Source: Afipia massiliensis (GTDB lineage Bacteria; Pseudomonadota; Alphaproteobacteria; Rhizobiales; Xanthobacteraceae). From it: DNA of 64,000 nucleotides. The DNA is taken from contig NZ_JACHIJ010000001.1 in NCBI RefSeq assembly GCF_014203115.1, positions 434,001-498,000 on the forward strand. Direction: 5' to 3'. Made by a program: the position numbers and the translations under genes. The notes below the pieces were generated by a model. That model saw nothing but the letters and a program-made list of their open reading frames with translations, made no database searches and was not told the origin of the DNA. This document shows positions 1 through 10,465 of this stretch, piece by piece. How positions within the stretch are numbered: position 1 is the first letter of the stretch; every line of letters begins with the position of its first letter.

Positions 1-62
1 ATTACACCCGAAAAACCATGACCGGCGTCGCCGTCACAGCGTTCAACGAGAGAGATTTCTAA
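1..62 (+). CDS. TRAP transporter small permease (DctQ), 3' end only
   Basis: Only the last 19 codons are inside the window, read in the frame beginning at base 3 and ending at a TAA at 60-62. The stop overlaps the ATG of the large permease gene (TAATG), which is typical of translationally coupled DctQ-DctM pairs. Nothing in the 19 residues is diagnostic, so the call rests on position: TRAP large permeases are normally preceded by the four-helix small permease. Confidence 0.6.
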   Translation, partial: YTRKTMTGVAVTAFNERDF

Positions 63-1906
63 TGGCGGCTATGTTCATCCACTACATGGCGCCGATCATG
101 TTCGCGTCGCTGGTGCTATTCCTGCTTCTGGGATATCCGGTCGCATTCTCTCTGGCCGCCAACGGGCTGCTGTTCGCGTTCATCGGCATCGAACTCGGGC
201 TGTTCCGGCCGGACTTCCTTCAGGCGCTTCCTGAGCGCGTCTACGGCGTCATGAACAACGAGACGCTGCTGGCGATCCCGTTCTTTACATTCATGGGGCT
301 GATACTCGAACGATCAGGCATGGCCGAGGATCTGCTCGAAACGATCGGACAATTGTTCGGCAGCATCCGCGGCGGCATCGCCTATGCCGTGATCTTCGTC
401 GGCGCGCTGCTAGCCGCTACCACCGGCGTCGTCGCCGCATCCGTAATTTCGATGGGCCTGATCTCGCTGCCAATCATGTTGCGCTACGGCTACGATCGGC
501 GCGTCGCCACCGGCGTGATCGCCGCCTCCGGCACGCTGGCGCAGATCATTCCGCCATCGCTGGTGCTCATCGTGATGGCCGACCAGCTCGGACGATCCGT
601 CGGCGACATGTACGAAGGCGCCTTTATCCCGGGTATCGTGCTCTCGATCCTTTATGCGTTCTACATTTTCCTGGTCGCGACTTTCTATCCGCAGGCAACG
701 CCCGGCCTGCCGCTGGAAGCGCAGACCCTGCGCGAACCCGAAACTGCCACGCATCCGATCATCATGCCGCTGGCGGCGGTTTCCGCCGCTGCGACCGCCT
801 ATTTCTTCGTGGTGAAACTCGGACTGTTCGACTGGACTTCGCCCGTCTTCAACATGATCTCGGAAAATCCGCTTGTGCGGCACGGCTTCTGGTTTGTCGT
901 GATCACCGGACTTTTTGCCAAACCTTTCATTGGCATCATCCGCACGATGACGCTGTCGCTGTTCGTGGTTCTGATCGGCGCCACCGCGATCGCGCTCGAA
1001 ATCATGCAGTTCACCAACGTTAAGGCCGGCGCAGACTATGTTGTGCTGACCATGTCCCTTGTTGTCGCGATGTCGTTCGTGCTCGCCGTCATCAACCGTG
1101 TTTCCGGCCTGAAGCTGCTGTCGAAGCTCGCCGAACAGGTCGTGTTCGTGATGGTGCCGCCGCTTGGCCTGATCTTCCTCGTGCTCGGTACGATCTTCAT
1201 CGGCGTCGCAACGCCGACCGAAGGCGGCGCGATGGGTGCCGCCGGTGCGATGATCCTAGCGATGATGAAACGCCGGTTGAGTTTCGATCTGACGCGGCAG
1301 GCTGCGGAATCCACCGCGAAGCTTTCTGCGTTCGTGATCTTCATTCTAGTTGGCGCCCGCGTGTTCTCTCTCACCTTCTACGGCGTCGATGGCCACCGCT
1401 GGGTCGAGGAACTACTTGTCTCGCTGCCCGGCGGCCAGACCGGCTTCCTGATCTTCGTCAACGCTTTCGTCTTCGTCCTCGCGTTCTTCCTCGACTTCTT
1501 CGAACTCGCGTTCATCGTCATTCCGCTGCTTGGCCCCGCAGCCGAAAAGCTCGGTATCGACCTGATCTGGTTCGGCGTGATCCTCGGCGTGAACATGCAA
1601 ACCTCGTTCATGCACCCCCCGTTCGGATTTGCTCTGTTCTACCTGCGCTCCGTGGCACCCAAAGAAGCGTATACCGATCGCCTCAGCGGCAAGCGGATGG
1701 AGCCTGTGACCACCGGACAGATCTATTGGGGTTCGGTGCCGTTCGTGATCATCCAGGTCATCATGGTCGGTCTCGTGATCGCCTTCCCCGCCATGGTCAT
1801 GCATTACAAGGGAGCTTTGTCGACTGTCGATCCGAACAAAGTCGACATCCAGATCCAGCAGCAGGAAATGCCGCCGCTCGATTTCGGGCCGCCGAGCAGC
1901 AAGTAA
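62..1906 (+). CDS. TRAP transporter large permease (DctM family)
   Basis: Inner-membrane subunit that uses the sodium or proton gradient to import an organic anion delivered by a periplasmic binding protein. The 614-residue product is almost entirely hydrophobic and has the DctM hallmarks: NNETLLAIPFF near residue 60, the ATTGVVAASV segment near 120, a SGTLAQIIPPS motif near 160, and in the second half GVATPTEGGAMGA near 385. At 614 residues it is longer than the usual 425-450, with extra membrane segments near residues 215-370. That is the layout of the TRAP subgroup annotated for mannitol/chloroaromatic compounds (FcbT3-like). The start overlaps the upstream stop (TAATG). It faces two binding-protein genes across a terminator. 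The substrate cannot be told from sequence. Confidence 0.93.
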   Translation: MAAMFIHYMAPIMFASLVLFLLLGYPVAFSLAANGLLFAFIGIELGLFRPDFLQALPERVYGVMNNETLLAIPFFTFMGLILERSGMAEDLLETIGQLFGSIRGGIAYAVIFVGALLAATTGVVAASVISMGLISLPIMLRYGYDRRVATGVIAASGTLAQIIPPSLVLIVMADQLGRSVGDMYEGAFIPGIVLSILYAFYIFLVATFYPQATPGLPLEAQTLREPETATHPIIMPLAAVSAAATAYFFVVKLGLFDWTSPVFNMISENPLVRHGFWFVVITGLFAKPFIGIIRTMTLSLFVVLIGATAIALEIMQFTNVKAGADYVVLTMSLVVAMSFVLAVINRVSGLKLLSKLAEQVVFVMVPPLGLIFLVLGTIFIGVATPTEGGAMGAAGAMILAMMKRRLSFDLTRQAAESTAKLSAFVIFILVGARVFSLTFYGVDGHRWVEELLVSLPGGQTGFLIFVNAFVFVLAFFLDFFELAFIVIPLLGPAAEKLGIDLIWFGVILGVNMQTSFMHPPFGFALFYLRSVAPKEAYTDRLSGKRMEPVTTGQIYWGSVPFVIIQVIMVGLVIAFPAMVMHYKGALSTVDPNKVDIQIQQQEMPPLDFGPPSSK

Positions 1907-1936
1907 GGCCGCGGTCTTTATCTCTTTCCAGGCAAA

Positions 1937-1968
1937 AAATCCCGGCCTTCTCACGAAGGCCGGGATTT
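1937..1968. terminator. Bidirectional intrinsic terminator between convergent TRAP genes
   Basis: A perfect 14-bp inverted repeat (AAATCCCGGCCTTC and its complement) around a 4-base loop. It is preceded by a run of A and followed by TTTCG, so it can work in both directions for the large permease (+) and the binding protein (-). Confidence 0.85.
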
Positions 1969-1985
1969 CGTTATGCGCGAAACGA

Positions 1986-4386
<2,401 letters not shown>

Positions 4387-4496
4387 CTAGCACGGAAGTT
4401 GACCGGCGGAAAATGCAGTAGCACTGCTTCCTGCGGGCATTAAACCAAAGTCGAATAAGGCCTCAAACCACCATAAAACGAGGCATTCTGAGATCA

Positions 4497-5627
4497 TCAG
4501 ACCGCCGCTGCCGCGCCCACAACCTGCCTTTTGATTTCCGCGCCGATAGAGCGGTAAATCGCTGCGTGAACGCCGTCCGGCTCGCTGTTGACCACCGGCG
4601 TGCCGGCATCCGACGACGTCCGGATCGACATGTGCAGCGGGACTTCGCCCAGAAACGGCACCTTGAGCCGTTCAGCCTCATGCCGGGCTCCGCCATGTCC
4701 AAAAATATCGGAGCGCGTGCCGCATTCGGGGCATTGAAAGTAACTCATGTTCTCGATGATCCCGAGGGTGGGCACGTTGACCTTGTCAAACATGGCGATC
4801 CCCCGCCGTGCGTCGATCAACGCCAGATCCTGCGGCGTGGAAACGATCACCACGCCCCGGAGTGGCACCTGCTGGGCCAGCGTCAATTGTGCATCCCCCG
4901 TACCGGGCGGCATATCCACCACAAGGACGTCCAGTTCACCCCAGGCGACATCCCACAGCATCTGCCGGATCGCGGACATGACCATTGGTCCGCGCCAGAC
5001 CATCGCGGTCTCTTCTTCGACCAGAAAACCGATCGACATCAGCGGCAGCCCGAAGCGCACAATCGGGACCATTTTCTTGGCGTCGTTGAGTGTTGGCTTT
5101 TCGCGCACCCCGGTCAGGCGCGGCACCGACGGACCGTAAATATCGGCATCGAGAAGGCCGACGCGCAGGCCTAGGTCGCGTAGCGCCAGGGCAAGATTGA
5201 GCGCCGTGGTGGATTTACCGACACCACCCTTGCCCGACGCCACTGCGATGATGGAGCTGATGCCCGGAATGGAGGCCTGCTTGCCCATCGGAGAATCCGC
5301 CGGTGCGCCGTGTGGCCTGTGCTGCGCCACAGGCTTCACACCATGCGAGTGCGAAGCTTGCGCCGGAGCTGCCGCACCCGGCTTGCGCTCGGCCGTCAAC
5401 GCGACCATTGCGGTGGTCACCCCCGGAATAGCGCGGACGGCCGCCTCCGCTCTGGCGCGGACCTCTTCCCACGCCCTCGCCTCGTTGGCATCGACATTGA
5501 TCGAAAAGAAAACCTTGCCGTCCGAGGCGGTGATTTCCGAGAGCACCTTTGCTTCGGTCAGCGATACGCCGCGCGGCGAAGCCACGGTCCGAAGGGCTGC
5601 AAGAACCTGAGCTGTATCAACTGCCAC
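4497..5627 (-). CDS. Mrp/ApbC-type iron-sulfur cluster carrier ATPase
   Basis: Cytoplasmic P-loop ATPase that carries and transfers [4Fe-4S] clusters to apo-proteins (Mrp/NBP35/ApbC family). An N-terminal MIP18/DUF59-like domain occupies about residues 5-80. A flexible Ala/Pro/His linker follows, then the deviant Walker A motif GKGGVGKST near 132-140, a DADIYGPSVPRL switch region, VVDMPPGTGD, and the CPEC motif near residue 297 that holds the bridging cluster in the dimer. I favour a GTG start at 5627, six bases after a GGAGG; a TTG two codons upstream would abut that sequence. Length (376) is normal for the family. It stands alone, divergent from the dehydrogenase gene. Confidence 0.92.
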   Translation of the reverse strand: MAVDTAQVLAALRTVASPRGVSLTEAKVLSEITASDGKVFFSINVDANEARAWEEVRARAEAAVRAIPGVTTAMVALTAERKPGAAAPAQASHSHGVKPVAQHRPHGAPADSPMGKQASIPGISSIIAVASGKGGVGKSTTALNLALALRDLGLRVGLLDADIYGPSVPRLTGVREKPTLNDAKKMVPIVRFGLPLMSIGFLVEEETAMVWRGPMVMSAIRQMLWDVAWGELDVLVVDMPPGTGDAQLTLAQQVPLRGVVIVSTPQDLALIDARRGIAMFDKVNVPTLGIIENMSYFQCPECGTRSDIFGHGGARHEAERLKVPFLGEVPLHMSIRTSSDAGTPVVNSEPDGVHAAIYRSIGAEIKRQVVGAAAAV

Positions 5628-5798
5628 AACCAACCTCCCAGCATACGGCCCCGGTGGGCCGCCGCCTCGCGGGCCTTCATACGCGCGTCACCTGCGCCGT
5701 CAACGGCCTTGCAAGGCTGTCCATCATTCGCATAGCTGTTGCCATCCCACCTGCCGGGAAACCCGGCCGAAACACACCAGCAATCCAAAGAGCAAGAT

Positions 5799-6668
5799 AT
5801 GGCAAAAGTCGCATTTCTCGGTCTCGGCGTCATGGGATTCCCCATGGCGGGACATCTGGCCACCAAGGGTGGTCACGAGGTGACCGTCTACAATCGTACC
5901 GCCTCAAAATCGAAGGCATGGGCCGAGAAATTCGGCGGGCGCGCCGCAGCAACGCCCAAGGCCGCCGCGGAAGGTCAGGACTTTGTGATGGCCTGCGTCG
6001 GCAATGACGACGACCTGCGCGCCGTCACTATCGGGGCCGACGGAGCGTTTTCGGGCATGAAGTCGGGCGCCATTTTTGTCGATCACACCACCGCTTCTGC
6101 AGAGGTTGCCCGGCAGCTTGATGCAGCCGCAACGAAGAGCGGATTTCAGTTCATCGATGCGCCGGTTTCAGGTGGTCAAGCGGGCGCTGAAAATGGCGTG
6201 CTGACGGTGATGTGCGGCGGCAACGAAGCGGCTTACAAGCAAGCCGAGCCCGTGATCGCCTCCTACGCCCGCATGTGCAAACTGCTTGGCCCCGCCGGCT
6301 CCGGTCAGCTCACCAAGATGGTCAACCAGATTTGCATCGCCGGGCTCGTCGAAGGCCTGTCGGAGGGCATTCATTTCGCTAAGAAGGCCGGTCTCGATGT
6401 CCAGGCTGTGATCGACACCATCTCGAAGGGGGCCGCACAGTCCTGGCAGATGGAGAACCGCTACAAAACCATGAACGAGGGCAAGTTCGATTTCGGATTT
6501 GCCGTCGAATGGATGCGCAAGGACCTCTCAATCTGTCTCGCGGAGGCTCGCCGCAACGGCGCAAGCCTGCCGGTGACCGCGCTCGTCGACAATTTCTATT
6601 CTGAAGTCGAGAAGATGGGCGGCAAGCGCTGGGACACATCGAGCCTTTTGGCGCGGCTCCAGCGATAA
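5799..6668 (+). CDS. NAD(P)-dependent beta-hydroxyacid dehydrogenase (3-hydroxyisobutyrate dehydrogenase family)
   Basis: Cytosolic oxidoreductase of 289 residues that oxidises a 3-hydroxy acid to the semialdehyde or oxo acid, or runs in reverse as a glyoxylate/succinic semialdehyde reductase. The Rossmann motif GLGVMG lies at residues 8-13 and the substrate-loop motif DAPVSGGQAGAENG near 120. The catalytic lysine is in GSGQLTKMVNQ near 170. The ATG at 5799 is chosen because the Rossmann strand begins immediately after it; the frame is open further upstream without family resemblance. The exact substrate is not resolvable between HIBADH, tartronate semialdehyde reductase and GLYR-type members. 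A terminator follows 29 bases after the stop. Confidence 0.88.
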   Translation: MAKVAFLGLGVMGFPMAGHLATKGGHEVTVYNRTASKSKAWAEKFGGRAAATPKAAAEGQDFVMACVGNDDDLRAVTIGADGAFSGMKSGAIFVDHTTASAEVARQLDAAATKSGFQFIDAPVSGGQAGAENGVLTVMCGGNEAAYKQAEPVIASYARMCKLLGPAGSGQLTKMVNQICIAGLVEGLSEGIHFAKKAGLDVQAVIDTISKGAAQSWQMENRYKTMNEGKFDFGFAVEWMRKDLSICLAEARRNGASLPVTALVDNFYSEVEKMGGKRWDTSSLLARLQR

Positions 6669-6697
6669 TATCGGTCTCGCGAACGACCGAGATTTGA

Positions 6698-6721
6698 GGC
6701 GGTACGGTATCCCGTGCCGCC
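6698..6721 (+). terminator. Intrinsic terminator after the hydroxyacid dehydrogenase gene
   Basis: A 10-bp stem (GGCGGTACGG with CCGTGCCGCC, one G-U pair) and a 4-base loop, followed by TTTCTCGTTT. It separates the dehydrogenase from the histidine kinase transcript. Confidence 0.75.
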
Positions 6722-6885
6722 TTTCTCGTTTGCGCAACTAGGCGGCATCGAAATTCATACTTTCTTAACCCGAATAAATTGACCTTTAAGCCACCTCTTA
6801 ATGATTTAGCGCCAGAAATAGCGGGCAGGAGTATGCGCGCGGCCAGGCGCATCATTCGCATTTGTCCAGGATTTGTCGCGTAAAT

Positions 6886-8481
6886 ATGAGTGAGCCCGCC
6901 GACAGGAAAGAACTCTCCGCAACATCGGCGGAAATGCCGGCGCGGAGCCGCCGGGCAGCCTCGCAACGCGTGCGCGAGGCGCGCGATCGTCTGACATCGA
7001 CCAGCGGGACCCGGCCGGCTTTCGATCACGAATTGCTGCGGCAGTATGCGCAAACACGCATCTCGGCTTCGCTTGTCGTCATTCTTCTTGTTGTCTCGAC
7101 CGGCATCCTGGCGAGCTTCTGGATTCCTCCCGTCGCTGCGCTGGTCTGGACTGCCGGTATTCTCGCAATCCACGGCGTCGTCATTCGGTTCTGTTCGAAA
7201 TTTCTTGCCGTTGCATCCTCATCGCCAGCCATTACGCGCAAATGGCGCCTGCGCTTTGTGGGACTGGATCTGCTTTACGGATTGGCGTGGACGCTGGTCC
7301 TGATTCATCCGTCCGGCATCGACGTCGTCTCGAACACACTGATGCTGTTCGTGATGCTGCTGGTCATTGCGGTATCTAGCATGCTGGCCGCGAGCCTGCC
7401 GATCGCGGCCTTCGCCGCGACCGTCCCGGTATCCGCGGCCATCGCCATGAACTTCGTTCTTCGCGGCACCTTCGACGACTATATTCTTGCAGCGCTCGCC
7501 GTGACCGCGGAGGGTTACTTCGCCCTGCTCGCTCACCGTTTGCATTCGACAACACTTGCGACCCTGGAGGCGCGCGCCGAAAAAGATGCGCTGATCGGTG
7601 AACTCGAGCAAGCCAAAGCAATCTCGGACGAAGCGCGCCATCGCGCTGAATCCGCCAACGTCTCGAAATCGCGCTTTCTCGCCCAGATGAGCCACGAGCT
7701 GCGTACGCCACTGAACGCCATTCTCGGATTTTCCGAGGTGATGAAGAGCGAAATCTTCGGACCACATGCCGTCGAGGTCTACAAGGACTATTCCGCAGAC
7801 ATTCATAATTCCGGCGTCCATTTGCTGAACCTCATCAATGAGATTCTCGATCTGTCGCGCATTGAGGCCGGACGTTACGAACTCAACGAAGAACCCGTAG
7901 CGCTGGTTCATGTCGTCGCGGATTGTCATCACCTGCTGAAACTGCGCGCGTCCAGCCGTGGCATCACCATTCACGAGGTATTCGAGCAGGACATGCCGAA
8001 GCTGTGGGGCGACGAGCGCGCCACGCGGCAGGTCGTCCTCAACCTGCTGTCCAATTCGATCAAGTTCACGCCGCCGGGCGGCGAAATCTGGCTCAAGGTG
8101 GGCTGGACTGCATCAGGCGGACAATATCTCAGCGTCAAGGATACCGGCTCCGGCATCGCCGAGGACGAGATCCCGGTCGTGCTGGCATCGTTCGGTCAGG
8201 GATCCAACTCGATCAAATCCGCCGAGCAAGGCGCCGGACTCGGCCTGCCGATCGCCAAGAGTCTCATCGACATGCATGGCGGCACGTTCACGCTCAAATC
8301 GACCCTTCGTGTCGGGACCGAGGTGATCGTCACATATCCACCGGAGCGCGTGATGACGGCCCTCGCGCCGATGCGGGACGACTCGCCGCCATTGCAACCC
8401 GACCGACCGCCGGAAGGAATGACCGGCGACAAAAGCCGCCCCCGTTACAAGCCGATCATGAACGCAGGAACCGGCTTGTAA
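6886..8481 (+). CDS. Membrane-bound sensor histidine kinase
   Basis: Inner-membrane sensor kinase of 531 residues, started at the ATG at 6886. A basic cytoplasmic N terminus (1-55) precedes about six hydrophobic segments between residues 58 and 215, with no periplasmic sensor domain of any size, so the signal may be sensed within the membrane. A coiled coil (220-260) leads to the HisKA domain with the phospho-acceptor histidine at 270 in SHELRTP. The HATPase domain follows: N box NLLSNSIKFT near 385, G1 box DTGSGIAEDE near 415, G2 box GAGLGLPIAKSL near 440. It resembles PleC/DivJ-type kinases of alphaproteobacteria in the catalytic core. No response regulator is adjacent, so it is an orphan kinase. 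The C-terminal 45 residues are proline-rich and probably disordered. Confidence 0.9.
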   Translation: MSEPADRKELSATSAEMPARSRRAASQRVREARDRLTSTSGTRPAFDHELLRQYAQTRISASLVVILLVVSTGILASFWIPPVAALVWTAGILAIHGVVIRFCSKFLAVASSSPAITRKWRLRFVGLDLLYGLAWTLVLIHPSGIDVVSNTLMLFVMLLVIAVSSMLAASLPIAAFAATVPVSAAIAMNFVLRGTFDDYILAALAVTAEGYFALLAHRLHSTTLATLEARAEKDALIGELEQAKAISDEARHRAESANVSKSRFLAQMSHELRTPLNAILGFSEVMKSEIFGPHAVEVYKDYSADIHNSGVHLLNLINEILDLSRIEAGRYELNEEPVALVHVVADCHHLLKLRASSRGITIHEVFEQDMPKLWGDERATRQVVLNLLSNSIKFTPPGGEIWLKVGWTASGGQYLSVKDTGSGIAEDEIPVVLASFGQGSNSIKSAEQGAGLGLPIAKSLIDMHGGTFTLKSTLRVGTEVIVTYPPERVMTALAPMRDDSPPLQPDRPPEGMTGDKSRPRYKPIMNAGTGL

Positions 8482-8522
8482 GGACCTTGCGCGAGCGATG
8501 AAAATGTCCATCAGTAACGCCC

Positions 8523-8753
8523 ATGAACCAGGAAGCGACCTCGAAACAAGAGACGCCTTGCATCGCCGTGTGCTTCATCGATCCGAAGGCCAAGCTTTGT
8601 CTGGGCTGTGGACGCACCCTGCCCGAGATCGCGAGCTGGCACAAAATGGACAACGGCGAACGACGCGCCGTGATGGCCACGCTGCACCAGCGTATGCTGG
8701 ACGCGGGCTTACCAATTCCGGCACCACCGTCCGGACGCCGGACCGGCTCCTGA
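8523..8753 (+). CDS. DUF1289 small cysteine protein
   Basis: A 76-residue protein with the DUF1289 core: PCIAVC, then LCLGCGRT, then ASWHKM and a GERRAVM segment. Its four cysteines (13, 17, 26, 29) are spaced like a metal or iron-sulfur ligand set; this is an inference from spacing. Family function is not established. The gene sits 16 bases before the aspartic protease gene, and the two probably share a transcript. No strong ribosome binding site is visible. Confidence 0.85.
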   Translation: MNQEATSKQETPCIAVCFIDPKAKLCLGCGRTLPEIASWHKMDNGERRAVMATLHQRMLDAGLPIPAPPSGRRTGS

Positions 8754-8769
8754 TCGCGACAGGTGCCGT

Positions 8770-9285
8770 ATGATGCGCGGACTGATGATCGTTGTCCTCG
8801 TGGTGTCGGCTGTCGGCTTTCTGCTCTCGATGTCCCATCCCGTCGCATTCGCAAGCATGAAGGGGGCGCTGATCCGCGCCACGGATCAGACCTTGAATAC
8901 GAAGCCGACTCGCTCCGTCGAGATCGCACGCGGCGATAGCGGTGAATTTACATTGCGGGCAAAGATCAACGGCGTGAGCACGCCGATGGTGATCGACACC
9001 GGTGCAACCTCCGTCGTTCTGACCTATGAAACCGCGAAGGCCGCCGGTCTGCCGCTGGAGTTGCTCGACTATAGCGTGGACGTCGAAACCGCAGGAGGCC
9101 GCGTTCGCGCCGCGCGGCTGACGCTCGACCGTCTCTCCGTCGGCAAACTTGTCGAGCGTTCGGTCCCTGCGCTGGTCGTGCCGCGCGGCCAGATGAAATC
9201 AAACCTGCTCGGCATGAGCTTTCTCAACCGGTTGGAAAGCTGGGAAGTCCGTCCCGACAAGCTGATGCTGCGCGGATATCCGTAG
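8770..9285 (+). CDS. Membrane-anchored retropepsin-like aspartic protease (TIGR02281 family)
   Basis: A 171-residue protein with one N-terminal membrane segment (about 5-28) and a single retropepsin-type domain exported to the periplasm. The catalytic triplet DTG is at residues 76-78 in MVIDTGATSVVLT, followed by a flap region and the conserved NLLGMSFLNRL motif near 140 that matches the second signature of the family. Being a half-size pepsin, it should act as a homodimer, as retroviral and SpoIIGA/PerP-like proteases do. PerP of Caulobacter (a regulated polarity protease) belongs to the same broad group, but orthology is not claimed. It follows DUF1289 by 16 bases and ends 16 bases from convergent dusA. 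Confidence 0.85.
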   Translation: MMRGLMIVVLVVSAVGFLLSMSHPVAFASMKGALIRATDQTLNTKPTRSVEIARGDSGEFTLRAKINGVSTPMVIDTGATSVVLTYETAKAAGLPLELLDYSVDVETAGGRVRAARLTLDRLSVGKLVERSVPALVVPRGQMKSNLLGMSFLNRLESWEVRPDKLMLRGYP

Positions 9286-9301
9286 TCCTGCGCGGGTCTA
9301 A

Positions 9302-10297
9302 TTACGCAGCGATCGATGCATCAGTGCGTTGTCCGACAATGCGAAGCGCCTCGCGCAACGAATCCGTTCCCGCGCCCGGCTTCGTACAGACCTCCGCAAG
9401 ATAACGGCGAAACCCGCGCGCGCCCGGCACGCCATGAAACGCGCCGACAAGATGACGGGTGATGGAATGCAGCCGCGTACCGAGCGACAGCTGACGTTCG
9501 ATATAGGGCACCAACGCTTCGATCGCCTCATGCATCGTTGCATGGGGTGCCGCCTCGCCGAACAGTTCGGGATCGACACTCAGCAGCCGCCACGGCTCCT
9601 GATAGGCCGCGCGGCCAAGCATGACGCCATCGACATGATCGAGATGCGCCTTCGCCGCCGCGATGGTGGTGATGCCGCCATTGATGACGACCGGCACATC
9701 AGGCAACGCCGTCTTGAGGCGATAGACCCGGTCGTAGTCGAGCGGCGGGATGTCGCGGTTTTCCTTCGGTGACAATCCGTTGAGCCACGCCTTGCGGGCA
9801 TGAACCACCAGCGTGTCCGCACCCGCCGCGATCACCGCGCGTGAAAGTGTATCGAGCGCGACTTCCGGATCCTGATCGTCGATGCCGATGCGGCACTTCA
9901 CTGTGACGGGAACGGCGACAGCCTGCTTCATCGCCGCGACACACTCCGCCACGAGTTGCGGCTCCGCCATCAGGCAGGCGCCAAAATTTCCGCCCTTTAC
10001 GCGATCCGACGGACAACCGACGTTGAGATTGATTTCGTCGTAGCCGAAGCCCTCGCCGATCCGCGCGCTTTCGGCAAGGTCGCGTGGATTCGATCCGCCA
10101 AGCTGGAGCGCCACGGGATGCTCGCTCGCATCGAAGCCGAGCAGCCGCTCGCGATTGCCATGAATGACCGCGCCCGTGGTCACCATCTCGGTATAGAGCC
10201 GGGCACGGCGTGACAGCAGGCGGTGAAATACCCGGCAATGAGTATCCGACCAGTCCATCATCGGCGCGACACTAAATTTCCATCTATTATCAGTCAC
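9302..10297 (-). CDS. dusA: tRNA-dihydrouridine synthase A
   Basis: FMN- and NADPH-dependent enzyme that reduces uridines 20/20a in the D-loop of tRNA. The 331-residue product begins MTDNRWKFSVAPMMDWSD with a GTG start at 10297, and the TIM barrel follows. The catalytic cysteine is C95 in NVGCPSDRV; the FMN-phosphate region HARKAWLNGLSPKENR lies near 165 and GIMLGR-like DGVMLGRAAYQ near 225. The subtype DusA is supported by the NVGCPSDRVKGGNFGACLM block and the C-terminal SITRHLVGAFHGVPGARGFRR helix. The start codon overlaps the stop of an unrecognised open frame upstream (GTGA). The 5' end of dusA is a known integration target of a family of tyrosine recombinases, so the junction at 10297 deserves attention. 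Confidence 0.95.
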   Translation of the reverse strand: MTDNRWKFSVAPMMDWSDTHCRVFHRLLSRRARLYTEMVTTGAVIHGNRERLLGFDASEHPVALQLGGSNPRDLAESARIGEGFGYDEINLNVGCPSDRVKGGNFGACLMAEPQLVAECVAAMKQAVAVPVTVKCRIGIDDQDPEVALDTLSRAVIAAGADTLVVHARKAWLNGLSPKENRDIPPLDYDRVYRLKTALPDVPVVINGGITTIAAAKAHLDHVDGVMLGRAAYQEPWRLLSVDPELFGEAAPHATMHEAIEALVPYIERQLSLGTRLHSITRHLVGAFHGVPGARGFRRYLAEVCTKPGAGTDSLREALRIVGQRTDASIAA

Positions 10298-10455
10298 TTA
10301 GGAGCCCTTGTCGATCCAGTATTGGGAGGACACGGCATGTGTACACTGATTTCGTTGGGTTTTCTGTAGCGGTTAGATTTTTTAGCCAGTTCTAGCGGGG
10401 TGAGTGCTCTGTGATCGCTGCCACCGAGTCCGCCAGTGCGGCGCAACGGGAAAAC
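10294..10455 (-). other. Unrecognised 53-codon open frame abutting dusA
   Basis: Between the decarboxylase stop and the dusA start the minus strand holds an open frame of 53 codons bounded by stops, without a convincing start or ribosome binding site. It reads LTPLELAKKSNRYRKPNEIS in its centre and ends APK before a TGA that overlaps the dusA GTG. The basic, charged composition looks like a C-terminal scrap of a mobile-element or integration gene. I cannot match it to a family, and it may be chance. Confidence 0.3.
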
Positions 10456-10465
10456 TCAACAAGCC

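Noticed and set aside
4440-4496. A weak GCCTC/GAGGC stem after the Mrp gene
   Set aside because: Five base pairs with a 15-base loop and no T-run; not enough for a terminator call.
10337-10369. A 10-codon plus-strand frame starting ATG upstream of dusA as a leader peptide
   Set aside because: On the opposite strand to dusA, no ribosome binding site of note and no downstream gene in that direction.
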